Assembly: GCA_036897625.1 (NCBI GenBank)
Contig: JAYMTA010000245.1
Span: 1 to 33,704, forward strand
DNA: 33,704 bases
Reading direction: 5' to 3'
Origin: Pelargonium cotyledonis
Taxonomy: Eukaryota > Streptophyta > Magnoliopsida > Geraniales > Geraniaceae
The first letter of the stretch is position 1, and the number at the start of each line of letters is the position of its first letter. The notes under the pieces are model-generated. The model was not told where the DNA came from. It was given only the letters and a program-made list of their open reading frames with translations, and ran no database searches. Both the position numbers and the translations under genes were made by a program. Positions 10,987 through 22,829 of this stretch are shown here, piece by piece.

Positions 10987-13900
10987 ATGCTGCACGAGCT
11001 GCTGCTATCACTACTGGGTTACACCGGAGATCTAATTGTAGACGAAAGAGAGCACCAAAAGTCTCTCGGCGTTCACTTATCCCCCGACGCTCCTATCTCC
11101 GACGAGCGTTGCTTCAAGCTCGCTCCCGATATCTCCTTCATCGAGCCCAGCGATAGGTATAGTGTACTGTACTGTAGTCTCTTGAATTCGCAATCTTTTT
11201 ATTCTTATTTTTGCAATGTTGCTGTGTTTTTGCAGGGATCTGATTGAGAGGATTATCACTTTAGGGTTTTATTACAGGGAGCTCGATCGATTTTCGACCA
11301 GGTCTCGGAATTTGAGTTGGATTAGGTCCGCGAATGTGTCTCCTCTGGCGAGGGTTTCTGAATTGTCCAAGGGCAAGGCGGAGAAGCCGAGTGTGTACCG
11401 CAGAGCCATTGCTAATGGAATTGTGGAGATACTGTCTGTGTACAGGTCCGCTGTTCTTCATATTGAGCAGAAATTGTTGTCAGAATCCATGCCTATCTTG
11501 GCTACTGTTACTCAAGGCCTTAACAAGGTTGATTATGAAATTTGTGCATATTTACTAGTGTTCTTGACTTCTTGTCATTTTGAATGATGTTTTGATTTCT
11601 TTTTTTTTTTTTTCCACTTTCAGTTTTTTGTTATTTTGCCACCTCTGTATGAGCTTGTTCTTGAGATTGAGCGTGATGATGTTCGAGGTGGGCAACTTCT
11701 CAACCTCTTACATAAAAGATGCCACTGTGGGGTGCCTGAATTGCAGACCTGCATTCAGAGGTAGAAACTTCTGGCTTAGATATTTATATGCAGGTTCATT
11801 TCCTTTTGGTTTGCAAGTAAAGAGAAAACTGGTCTTTGTTTTTCTTCTTCCTAATTACTGTGTGCTCAAAGTATAGACTTCTTTGGCATGGGCATCAAGT
11901 CTTGTATAATCAACTTGCATCATGGATGATATATGGAATTCTTCAAGACCAGCATGGAGAATTTTTTATTGGGAGGTAAACACTAATGACCAATGAAAAT
12001 ATCACTGGCAACACTATTTCTTTGGTTGAGTTTTTGTGGAAAAGGGTTACTTATCGTATCTTTTTCTGCTTATTTTACTTGTAAACTATTTATATTTGAA
12101 ACTGGTTCTTGGGTTCATCTTACTTTTCAGGCAGGATGATGTAGAGCATGGCTCATCTCATTCAGATATGATTGAAAAGCTTGCACGCATGTCAACTGCT
12201 GATACATCTTTGACAGATTGGCACTTGGGATTCCATATCTCTTTGGTATCCTCAAACTACTTCCTAAAAGTTCACACTGTTTTCCATTTACAATCACAAC
12301 TCTTGTTACAATTAAAGCAACACAGATGGCCGATCACAACTCTTGTCATCTATATTTTTCTTGAGCATACATTCAAGTAGTCTTGTTATCATGACATGAA
12401 CGCATTGGGGTATGCCATTATCAATTACTATTAGTTTTGAGACTTGGCTATGGTTGCTTTGGGTTTCCACTAGATCCATCCAAAGCAAGCAAAAAGAAAA
12501 TCAAGTGACGAATTGGTCTTTGGAACTTCACAGCTATCATGAGTTATTCATAGTTTAATACTTGTTATTTTTCAGGATATGCTGCCAGAGTATATTCATA
12601 TGCGCGTTGCTGAATCAGTTCTTTTTGCTGGTAAAGCCATCAGGGTTCTTCGGAATCCAAGCCCATCCTTTAGGTTTCAGAATGCTGATTGTCAGCAGCA
12701 GCTACCAAAAGGCTCCCAGAGAATCCAAAGTTTTGCAGGACGCTTTCCTGTCCAGAAGGAGCCTTTTGTGGATACAAAACTTATGGGGGAAGAATTACTT
12801 CCTCAATCTGAAGCTGACAAAATTGAAACTATGCTACAAGACCTTAAGGTTCATTTAGCACTTCCACTCTATCCTTAAACAGTCAAGCATAGTTCTTATA
12901 ATACTTAAACTTGAGTTTAAGGTTAACTAATCTGCACATAATTTACAGGAATCATCTGAGTTTCATAAAAGGTCTTTTGAATATGCTGTTGACTCTATTC
13001 GAGCTATTGCAGCAAGTCATCTTTGGCAGGTACTCAATGCGACAAAATTTGTTCATTTTCTTTTTGGAAGCATTTACTTATGGAGTAATTTCTGCAGCTT
13101 GTTGTTGTACGCGCTGACTTAAATGGCCATCTGAAGGCCCTAAAAGACTACTTTCTTCTAGCAAAAGGAGATTTCTTCCAGGTAAAGGATGGACAGTATC
13201 TTACTCTTAAAAGCTGTTCTGCCTGTTCATTCTGAATACAGTATACATGAGCAGTTCATAGCGATTTAGTCCCATGTTGAGGGAAATCATTATCATTACA
13301 TGTCAATGAAACCCTTTTGTTATTTATTTGTAAATAATAATGTTTAATGTAAGAACTGCTTAACTACAACTGATGTGCATATTTGGTTCCTATTTAGCTC
13401 TAACGGCAATGAAAGAAACTGGGCAGCCTAACTGAAACTTTTTGGCTTTGTAATAATCTATTTAACATTGTTTTATGTGGGTTAGTACAAACTCCATTAG
13501 GGACACATGTTATTGTTAACTTTTGATTATGTACAGATGTCTTATTAATTTATTATCTAATTAAATACCTGATCAGACCTATTATACAATTGCAGTGTGC
13601 ATCTCTTAAACTCTCTCTACAATAGCTTACACGCCATGCCTTTCTTCACCTCCTTGACTTTGGTCTCTAAAACTCTTTCTAGGCTTGGTACATATAATGA
13701 AGCTGTATTGCTATGTGATTAGAAGCTTTCTTATACTTGTTTTTAACAAGACTTGAACTTAAATGCCAGCTTTTTCTTGAGGAGAGTCGCCAATTGATGC
13801 GACTACCGCCACGTCAATCAACCGCTGAAGCTGATCTTATGGTCCCATTTCAATTGGTAAGTTTACCATGATGTAACTCTTAACAGATACGATATCTATG

Positions 13901-16704
13901 CAACTATATGTAGTGTGATCTTTGTACATTTTTTAATGAAACAAATTCATTTGTGTAACTTCCAATGCAGGCTGCAATAAAGACTATTGGTGAGGAAGAC
14001 AAATACTTTTCAAGAGTCTCCTTGCGGTTAGAGCCTGTTTTGACTATTTGTCATTGACCATTGAAATAAAAGGTCAACCGTAGCTACTATGCTCTAGTTC
14101 CAGTCAATGAACTCTAACAGAATCACTTAACTTTCTTCTAGGATGCCTTCAGTCGGTATCACGGTTAAATCTTCCCAGGTAGAACCGTCAAGTGTTTCTT
14201 CAGAGATGTCCCTTGAAGGTTGGGATGGTATTGCTCTTGAATATTCTGTAGATTGGCCCTTACAGTTGTTTTTTACCCAAGAAGTGCTCTCTAAGTAAGA
14301 TTTCTTATACAAGAAAAAACCCGTAGCCAAACATTGAACTACCTCTGCATAAGTGATGGAACGTTTGATCTTTTACTCCAGGTACCGAAGGGTCTTCCAA
14401 TATCTGTTGCGGCTCAAGCGAACACAAATGGAGTTAGAGAAATCATGGGCCTCTGTGATGCATCAGGATCACACAGATTTTGCCAAACATCGTAATGATC
14501 GAATAAGTTGCTCAGTAGCACAGCAGAGACGCCAGCGCTATAGACCTATGTGGCGCGTTAGAGAGCATATGGTGTTTCTGATTAGAAATCTTCAGTTTTA
14601 TATCCAGGTGATATATTGCATAGTTTTGACTTCCACATCATGTTAGCATTTTATGTGAAGTATGCTGGAAAGAGCCACTATTTACCATCTTTACATTGTA
14701 TTATTTTTCTCATAGTTGTTAATGTGAAAATTTCTATATGTAGGCTGGACTTGCAGTAGATGTAGTTGTCTGTCTAATCTACCATTGATTATTATATATA
14801 TGCTCTAGTTCGAGGTCATACTAATCATTAATTCATATAATAGCAAAGCTGGAATGCTTGGATTCTTTGGCATATAGGTCACACAGCCATACAATCTATT
14901 TCAGTGCCTAGCATTTCTTTCCAAATGCATTATTAGTAGTACCTCTCTCTTGCAAATGCCTTGTCGTAATGATTTATCACGAGAATTCATTGGTGCAAAA
15001 GTATGTTATGATTATGCTTTCATATGTCCTTGGTGTGAAGAATGTGCAAGATGGATAATGTTTACTTGCCAATTATTAAACTTAGTTTATTTCAATTTAT
15101 TTTAATGCGATTACTGTACAAATTTAACACGTGTCTATTAATGAATAGTAAAGTTTACTTAAAATGCTGCATCAGTTGGCTTTAAAGAAGAAAAAACGAG
15201 TTCTTCGATTGTTTGAATAAGGTTCTCTAAAAGTTGTTGAGAATTAGCTATTCAGCTGTGTTGACCAATGTGTCAACCCGTTTTTGCATTCAGTGCAAAA
15301 AAATAATAAATAAAAATAAATAAATAAAATAAATTCATTTTTGCTTATAAAATTTATACATCATTCAATCCATGCATGAATACTTGCTGCTGACTTTCTC
15401 TTGCTTTCTATTTTAGGTAGATGTGATAGAATCTCAATGGAATGTTTTGCAATCTCATATTCAAGATTCTCAAGACTTTACAGAACTAGTCGGCTTCCAT
15501 CAAGAGTAAGTAAAATAGGAGAATAATTTCTGCCACTTATTGCTTTTAGTTTGCGCAATATAATTTATCAATAAATGAAAGTGTTTTTAGATGTTTAAGT
15601 TTCTTAATTCACATTTGGTTTCTTTTTAGCTGGAGTCTTTGACTTGAGTCTTCTCGGCATCTTTTCTTTGGTAGACTGTGTATTGGTACTTTCATCATAA
15701 TGCTTACATGTTTGTAACATTACCTGCAGGTATTTATCAGCTCTAATTTCACAGTCATTTTTGGACATTGGTTCAGTATCAAGGATATTGGACGGCATAA
15801 TGAAGCTCTGCCTGCAGTTCTGCTGGAACATTGAGAACCAAGAAAGTAGTTCCAATACAGCTGAGCTGGAACGTATAACAGAGGTACAAATGGCTAACAT
15901 TCTGATTTTTTTTAGTATTTAACTGCATTTCTTCTTTTTCTTTTCCCCCAGTTCTGAACATATGGTTATCAAGTGAATGATCAACATGTGCCTATGCTTT
16001 TCATGTGGTGTTAAACGTAAAATAACAAGTCTAGTATTTCGACTGTAGGTAAACTACATGGTAGACACAGGCTGTAACATAGTATAAATAGGGCAACCTT
16101 CTAACTAATTACGTTTTGGAAAATATATATTTCTGCATACCAGTGTTGTTGGATACTATTGGGTTTAGTTCATTTTTCATCTTGAGTCACTATCCGTCTA
16201 TCCCTGCACCTAAATGAGGAGCATTTTCTAGTGTCTGTCATTCACATGACATGTGCCCTCACATCAGCAACAAAGTTTTTGGGCGTAGCCATCCCTTATT
16301 TCAATTGCTATATTTAAGTATACGGTTTGTCTTTCACAGTTCACTTGCTAGCATTGTTGCTCAATTATTTTAAGCTTTTATGTTGCTGTTTAATGTCAGT
16401 CATTTTCTCATCAGCCTTTTTATTTTTCAGGAATTTAACAAGAAATCCAATTCCTTATACACCATATTACGCAGTAGCAGGCTCGCTGGGAGTCAGCGTG
16501 CCCCATTTCTGAGGCGTTTCCTTTTGCGTCTAAACTATAATTCCTTCTTCGAGGTAAATCCCATGCAAGATACTCCGAGGCACTCCCTCTAATTTCTACC
16601 ATACAGTATAAAGATAGCTAATTAGGTATCTGCTTAAACAGGCAACTGCTAGAGGGGTGCTGAATGTTGTTAGGCCACGTCCCGCGCTCTTAAATCAACA
16701 GTAG
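10987..16704 (+). CDS. GCP4: Gamma-tubulin complex component 4
   Basis: Exons: 10987-11156, 11236-11527, 11624-11760, 11877-11975, 12131-12245, 12576-12848, 12949-13029, 13098-13181, 13770-13856, 13971-14026, 14142-14294, 14382-14607, 15417-15505, 15730-15883, 16431-16553, 16642-16704; 733 aa. GCP4 belongs to the Spc97/Spc98 family and is a subunit of the gamma-tubulin ring complex that nucleates microtubules at the nuclear envelope, cell cortex and mitotic arrays. The N-terminal GRIP1 half starts MLHELLLSLLGYTGDLI, and VAESVLFAGKAIRVLRNPS (about 281-299) is a family hallmark. The C-terminal GRIP2, gamma-tubulin-binding half includes SKYRRVFQYLLRLKRTQMEL (about 515-534) and WRVREHMVFLIRNLQFYIQ (about 573-591). 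Phase holds at every junction. The intron 10 donor (GTTAGA) and intron 6 donor (GTTCAT) are weak but give the only coherent protein. Start: first ATG, preceded by seven A. Confidence 0.93.
12293..12346. repeat. 14-bp direct repeat in GCP4 intron 5
   Basis: ATCACAACTCTTGT occurs at 12293-12306 and at 12333-12346, with 26 bp between. It looks like a small local duplication or the footprint of an insertion. Confidence 0.5.
15260..15333. repeat. Two adjacent hairpins and an AAAT-rich tract in GCP4 intron 12
   Basis: GTTGAC (15260-15265) with GTCAAC (15272-15277) forms one stem. TTTTTGCA (15281-15288) with TGCAAAAA (15294-15301) forms a second, three bases further on. An (A)AAT-rich simple repeat follows to about 15333. 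The intron spans 14608-15416 and is one of the largest in the gene. Confidence 0.55.
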
Positions 16705-18125
16705 CATCAGTTTACTTGCAAGTTTGAAACCAGCTGGTGCTATTCTGAGTTTTGCATGTGAGCATCTGTTTCTCTTATGACTTTTGGGTGGTACTTTTCG
16801 GTAGCTAGGTTTGAGGGTGCTTGTCTGTTCTAAGCTTTATGATTTTCCATTCTAATTAAAGGCGGCATGAGTTGAGATTGAGATGTGTTCACCATCCTCT
16901 ACTTGTTGATCAATTTAGTGAATTTCTTGAAAGTCAGGTGCCCAGCTTGTTGACTTGACATTGTGGTAGCTTGAAAAAAAAAAAAGCACTATCCAGTGAA
17001 GTAATTAGGTAGCTATTTTGGTTCGTGGCAAGGTCAATGAACTTTTCTCTGTGGTGTTTAGGTTGGTATTTAGGTGGGCCTTTTGGTAACCATTTGTGGG
17101 TTTTTTGTTCTTATTTTTCCTGGTTTGTGTAAATGTTATCTTTGTATCTGTAAAGTGAAGACTTTGAATATATTATTCAAAATTTGCCTTCTCTTCATTC
17201 ATGTCTTTCAGTTCAGCTACATGTCTATGTATTTGAATACTTACTGGGTCTCTCAACAAACTTTCTTGATTCTAGTTTTTGAACATCTGATAGACAATGA
17301 CAGTTCTCAAAAACTGTTTCACTTTAATGAAATAGCAGCCCCTCGTCTTCCCTAATTTAGTAATTTTTTGGTTACTTCAAAATAATTGTTTTTTATTCTC
17401 TTTGGAGGGCAAAGATGAAAGATAGGGTAATTTCCCTCTATTGCATTATGTTTGTTGGTTACCTGGTTTTAATGCAAAATGCATTTCTCCATACTTAAAA
17501 CTCCAGATTTTAGGTTAAGCTTACACATTCTCTACCAGTTGGCACACGGTTTTCACCCTATAGCTTAAGGTATATTTGATACAAAAAAAACTTGATGCAC
17601 AAGTTTTTGTTTTTAGTTTTGGGTCTTAACCATGAGATGTTCATAGCAAGGTTGCAATCAACACATTTTCCAACCAAATTTTAATGCAATCAATGACAAT
17701 TCGTACTGCAATCCAAAATGTTTTGCAAGTCTTATCTTATTACACCCAGTGTTAGGACATGTTAGGTCCGAAAAATTGCATTTTTGGTTGGGACAAGTGG
17801 ACAACCCCTCTTAGTTGACCCACACGTGGTAATAATGATATATTGATAGTATTTCATACATAATTACCTTCTTAAATACGAGAAACAATATTTTATAAAA
17901 ACAAACAAGATACTCATTTTTGAAGAAATAAACCACTCATTTTGGTGCCCTGTAGTGATACAATGCAACAAAATCATAGTACCTGTGAAAGAAAAAATGA
18001 TCAAGAACAGGAATGCTACTGCTTATTACAACCATATACAGTAATGTTCTAAATTAGCAATCAAACAAAATCCAGAGAGGAAAGTTTGTATAATCACAGT
18101 CTCTAATGAAAACTCTATCTACACT
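16705..18125. other. GCP4 3' flank and convergent spacer
   Basis: GCP4 (+) and the methyltransferase gene (-) converge here. The GCP4 3' UTR must begin at 16705. A 93-codon open frame at 17074-17355 is Leu/Phe/Cys-rich and not credible as a gene. No RNA gene or complete transposon seen. Confidence 0.45.
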
Positions 18126-20545
18126 TTAGAGCTCTTCAAACCCATCTTCACCCCCTTCTTCCTCTACCCTCTGAAACTCTCTCCTCCACGTTTCCATCTG
18201 TCAAAATGCAAATTATACCGTTTACTAAAATCATAGTATGTAAATCCTTCTAACAAAGACTAATATCAGATACCATGAACTTGATTGGCACCTTAAATGA
18301 ACGAAAACAATCCTATTTCTCGTTATAATGCTAAACGGGGAGAGTGTATTTTAAAGCGTGAATTCTCCATGTTCCCACTGCTTGGTTCCAAGCAATTTTT
18401 ACGCCAATTAAAATACGCATGCTTGGAACATTCGAGTCCGGGCAGTTGAGACAGGTCAAAGCACCAAACTAAAAATAGGGGTAATTTCACATAACCCACC
18501 TTGAAGTTGACACCCAAATCACATAACTCATAAACTATTTTTTCTTTCAGGGAGTCATGTGAAATTACTCCTTAAAACTAAAACACATATATTAGCAGCC
18601 CTTTTGGCAATCTAGATGGCTAAAATCACGAGTAATGTCACCTGACCATCTGAAAATCGCAATTGTTCTGCAGCAAATAGTATGTACTTGTAGTCTTCTG
18701 GCTGTAATTCCTTCCCTAAATTCTGTGCAACTTCTTCATGGCTAACCATGTTCACTCGAAAGCCATTGCTCATGAACAGCTTGTCCATCCAAGTCTCAGT
18801 ATTTATCTGTAGTAAATAGACATAGGTCTCTTGATGAACAAAAGAAAATGAAGTCAGTGAAAAGCGGGGTTCTAAAAAACTGACCTTGGTTCCAATTCCA
18901 GTTTCCGCCAACCAGGCAGGCAATTCTCCCGTGAAAGCACATCCCTTCATGGCCAAACTACTTACAGTTAAAAGAATCTCCTCAAAACTTGCCAAAGTCA
19001 TCACTGGCAGTCCCTGCAAGAACATCTCAAAATTACTTCTGAATCCACTTAAGCACTAAGCATATTTTACATACTCTTAAGCGTTCATTGCATATAACAG
19101 ACGTTCCAATCACCTGAATAGCCCATACACTTGGTTGATTGTCATTAAAGCCTTTGGCCTGCAGGCTTTGCTGTAGGTTAGAGGATTCCAATGGAACATG
19201 AAGAAACAAGCAGCTCCTTGGGGTCTTGGCACCAGCACCTATTGATTTTCAACAAATACAATGAGAAACCAAATCAATTGCCACAAGTTAGTTACTTGCC
19301 TAGTCAGAATTTCATACGAATATGATATTGATAGGAAAAAGCTTGTGAAAAAGAATTTAACACTGTACATGTGCACAACTCGACATAAGACAATGTCAGC
19401 AATTTTCTGATGTTCTGAACCTTTTTTAATTTCATCTATCATGAACAATAGTCAATACCTTGTTGCCCGATATACTTAGTATGAAACCGTATCTTTTGAA
19501 AATGAAATGATCAACATTGTCAATTTTTTCATAAATTGGTCGAGTAACACAAACCTGTAAGCTCTTCAGCAGCTCTTTTGAATACCCTATCAGGCGATAC
19601 ATCAAATATGATGGTCGAACTCGGCCAATTAAGTCTGTAAGGCCGAGTGTCCATGCCATCTGTCAGCAAAACAACCTGCATAACATAAGACGGGAACTGT
19701 GAAACTCCTCTACGATTGTTATAACTATTCAACTCATCCTACACCTAAACTTAACGAAAAATCACCTGCTTAAGTCCATCCATATGGTTAACTGTGCGAA
19801 GCAACTTATCATCAATGAACTTAGTCGCAATGCTGTAATGGTGTGAGCTCTTCTTCATATCCCACTGGGGAAAACCAGAAACAAAGCAACCCGCATATGG
19901 ATCGACAAAGAGAGGCTCTGCACGCGCAATTGTCAATCACATAGTTGCATAGACTGTCTACAAAAGCTTCATAATTTGCAACTTAACCAGATAATCAAAC
20001 ATGCTCTACCTAAAAATTAGTGTCAAATTTGTGATCGTTAAGGTAAGAAAAGACAATCCCAACACAAAGGGTTCACTAACCACTGTCAGATCATGATTTA
20101 ACAAAGACCCCACATAGAGCACAAATGAAAATAAAGAACTTTCCTTTAATAGTTCTATGGGTTCATCAATTTAATCAAATACTATTCACTACAGTTACAA
20201 TCAATCGTGAACTGCGAAAGCTAAATTCAGTATCTTTGCATCATTTTACGGATTCTGCAGAACATTGATCCCAAGGTGTTCGATGAAATGACTGAGAGAG
20301 AAAAAACAGAATTGCGTAAAACAGAAGGAAGGTCCAGGTTGACCTGGGCGATGGGTCTCCTGGAAACGAAGAGAAGCAGCGTCAATGGCGGATAGGAGTG
20401 AAGGGTCGTTGTCATCGCAAAGTTTAGCTCTCAACCCAAAAACCTTGTTGGTCTTGGTCCTTGTCCTTGAAGAAGAAGTGTAGGTTAGGGATGGGCGCAG
20501 GATAGCAACGGCCGGTGAGTACAGAGACGCCACTATACATTCCAT
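18126..20545 (-). CDS. Putative SAM-dependent methyltransferase (Ppm1/Ppm2/Tcmp family)
   Basis: Exons in transcript order, all on the minus strand: 20545-20344, 19917-19766, 19675-19555, 19238-19114, 19013-18885, 18806-18642, 18197-18126; 321 aa. The family (leucine carboxyl methyltransferase type) transfers a methyl group from S-adenosylmethionine; the substrate of the plant members is not known to me. Seen: EPLFVDPYAGCF (about 68-79); the SAM-binding loop as VVLLTDGMDTRPYRL (119-133), where many relatives have GAG-LDTR, so the first glycines are replaced by T-D-G; then IIFDVSP (140-146), matching the acidic ribose-binding strand. The C-terminus is METWRREFQRVEEEEGEDGF plus three residues. 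The first about 45 residues are Ser/Thr/Arg-rich and poor in acid, like a plastid transit peptide (inference). Start: the first true ATG; the frame opens upstream only with TTG. Intron 6 holds two foldback repeats. Confidence 0.85.
18380..18429. repeat. Three-armed inverted repeat in methyltransferase intron 6
   Basis: GCTTGG (18380-18385) and CCAAGC (18388-18393) form a tight palindrome. GTTCCAAGCA (18385-18394) is also the exact complement of TGCTTGGAAC (18420-18429) with a 25-nt loop. The central arm can therefore pair with either neighbour. Confidence 0.6.
18478..18571. repeat. Foldback (MITE-like) repeat in methyltransferase intron 6
   Basis: GGGGTAATTTCACAT (18478-18492) pairs with ATGTGAAATTACTCC (18557-18571), 14 of 15 positions, enclosing 64 bp with internal 'cacataac' repeats. 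This resembles a short palindromic plant MITE. No target duplication is evident. Confidence 0.55.
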
Positions 20546-20700
20546 ATAAAAAATTACAGAGACCAATCTAAATTGAAGAGTCCACTTTACTCTTCAACTG
20601 AGCTGACTTTAACCAGTGACGCTCAAGCGTACGCCATTTCCGTTGCGATGCGCGCGGAGCTTAATGCGCAACCTCAAATCTTCGTTGGTGGAAAATTTGT

Positions 20701-20713
20701 TGGGCCGTGGGCT
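20701..20713 (+). promoter_or_regulatory. Tandem site II motifs upstream of the methyltransferase gene
   Basis: TGGGCC (20701-20706) and TGGGCT (20708-20713) lie side by side about 160 bp before the minus-strand start codon at 20545. Paired TGGGCY motifs are typical of TCP-regulated housekeeping and organelle-related nuclear genes and work in either orientation. They could serve this gene; regulation itself is inferred. Confidence 0.5.
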
Positions 20714-21359
20714 TTGATCCTCTACATTAATGTCATGTGTAACATTCTCATAATCTCTATGGTATATTTTTTTATAAATTTTATTTAAATACATAATTTG
20801 TTAATCATGTGTTATATTTTTTTATAGCATTTTGAATATTGTTCTTTCATCTTCCACGCTTACTAATTATTTAGATTTATCGTCGTCACATACTAATGAT
20901 AGAGGTAGCGTGAGATTCGACAACAATGACGGTGACATTGGATTAGTCCTATCTATATTTCTCTATTATGTGCAATGTGTGTGACTCTCCATTGCTTCAA
21001 TGTACTTCGCTTTAGATAGTGGCTTCCATCGTCGATGAGAACTTCACAAAAGATTAAAGTGATTATACCTTATTGCGCATGTTCATCTCGAGATTTTGAA
21101 TTTTAATTTGTTAGGGGGTTTAGTTTTTTAATTTCTCAAAACAAAAATCATGGATATCCAAAACTAGAAAGAACAATTAGTTGTAAAATATAGCTCAAAG
21201 ATATCCTAAACTCATAACACTTGATTTGTTGCTAACCACTCATTTGAATATTTAAGTTTAAAAACAATAGTAGTGAATACCTAGATTGACAATACAAACC
21301 ATTTATTTCTTCTTCAATATTAAGCATTGGGAAGAGATGAACATAAAATTGAACAATTT

Positions 21360-21543
21360 ACAACACATGTAGCAAAGTGAAAGTACTTGGGCAATGAGAA
21401 TCTAAGTTAGTACAACACATGTAGCAATTTGACCAAAAACCTCACGGAAAATCTGCACAAAATTTTAATATTTAGTTGGTCAAAGTAGTCCAATGGATTA
21501 CCAACATAATTAGGTACCCATAACTAGTTAGTTGCTACATGTG
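21360..21543. repeat. Direct plus nested inverted repeats
   Basis: ACAACACATGTAGCAA occurs at 21360-21375 and 21412-21427. The last 12 bases of each copy are the reverse complement of TTGCTACATGTG (21532-21543). TTTGACCAA (21428-21436), just after the second copy, is complementary to TTGGTCAAA (21476-21484), giving a nested arrangement. A decayed foldback element is the simplest explanation. Confidence 0.55.
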
Positions 21544-21766
21544 CACTCAACAACTTCTTAATGTACATTTAATCTTACTCACCATGGGTTTTCACTAAAA
21601 TCCCGATCATGATACTCGTTGCGTCAAATAGTTAAAACATTTTGGAGTTTGTTTAAAATAGTTTAAACTTTGTTGACAGTATAAAATGAGGTGAGTTTTG
21701 GAGAAAAGGAGAGAGCTATTTCTGTTGAAGTGAATGAGTTTTGGAAACCAAAAAATGAGTCACTCT

Positions 21767-21784
21767 CTATTGTGTAGCTCAACT
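21767..21784 (+). repeat. 18-bp copy of a SINE segment
   Basis: CTATTGTGTAGCTCAACT matches exactly the segment at 7230-7247, just before the tail of the SINE in UTP14 intron 4. No other part of that SINE is recognisable here. An A-rich run follows (about 21786-21791). It is either a severely 5'-truncated SINE or a shared A-box-like motif (TAGCTCAACT resembles a tRNA A box). Confidence 0.45.
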
Positions 21785-22203
21785 GATAAAAAAATCTCAA
21801 TTCAAAAGCACAAAATAAAGTACCTTTCGTGGATCAAGTTGAGCTTATGACTCCAAGAAATGTAATTGTGTTAGAAATTAGCCGAAAGAGATTTGCCGCT
21901 TTTGTGGACATGTCTTTTCCGGTTTGAATGAAGATTAGTTTAAGCACGGTATAACTTAGGTCTTGTAAAAGTATGTTCGAATAATTTTTTTTTTAAAAAA
22001 ATGTACATAGACATCAATTGTTGGAATGATCAAAATAGACATGAAATATTCCTTTTTTTAAAAAAAAAAAACTTAATAATATCAATCACTACATATATTT
22101 TAACAAGATGCCTAATGTTGATCACAATAAATTACATCCAATATGATATGAACAAGTATAACTCAATAAATTCGATCAGGCTCATCTGCAGAAACATCAT
22201 ATA

Positions 22204-22299
22204 ACATTGAGCTCTTGAGACATTGAGCTCAACGTATAATGTATGCATTATTCCTCATCTAATGTGGAGAGCAAAAAATCTCACATAAGACATTGAGCT
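22204..22299. repeat. Short repeat, three copies of ACATTGAGCT
   Basis: ACATTGAGCTC occurs at 22204-22214 and 22220-22230, and ACATTGAGCT at 22290-22299. The function is unknown. Confidence 0.5.
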
Positions 22300-22829
22300 T
22301 TTGCAGGAAGAAATTTTTTAAATGAGCTATTATAAAGTTGTCATTTTGTGAATTCGTCGGATAATATGGTATAGTTACGTGACATTCATCTAAGGAAACT
22401 CTAATGTCATCAAACAAGCCCTTAAAGTTTGATTTAAATGTTTTTACCATGTACTAAAAATCACTTTCACCAAGTAATGCAAGGAAAGAAAGAGAGAAAA
22501 TAATAATATTTTTATTTTGTTTTATGCCTTGACCTTATTTGTATTTGCAAATCTATGTATTTTTTTTATTTCTACCAAACCCCGTATTATGAAATGCCCA
22601 AAACACCCCTGAGAGGGTTGAATGTTTAGTGCAAAAATGTTAGGTGGCAGCAGTCGGTAAAGAAGGACAGAACGGTTCATAAAACAAAATGTTAGACCCA
22701 ACAACGGCTTTAAATTCCCCACAAAGCCCACACATTTCTCAAATTCACAGCACAAAAGCACAGAAAAATCAGATCAATCCACCACCAGAACAGAGTCTAG
22801 AGAGCTCAAGCTTATCTTCGTCTTCTCCA

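Larger units (their letters stand above)
20714..22688. other. Divergent intergenic region, methyltransferase / PHR2
   Basis: The region is AT-rich, with several small repeats annotated separately and no gene seen. Open frames such as 22001-22204 are AT-driven. The PHR2 promoter must lie at the right end; no clear light-response element (G-box CACGTG) was seen there. Confidence 0.45.
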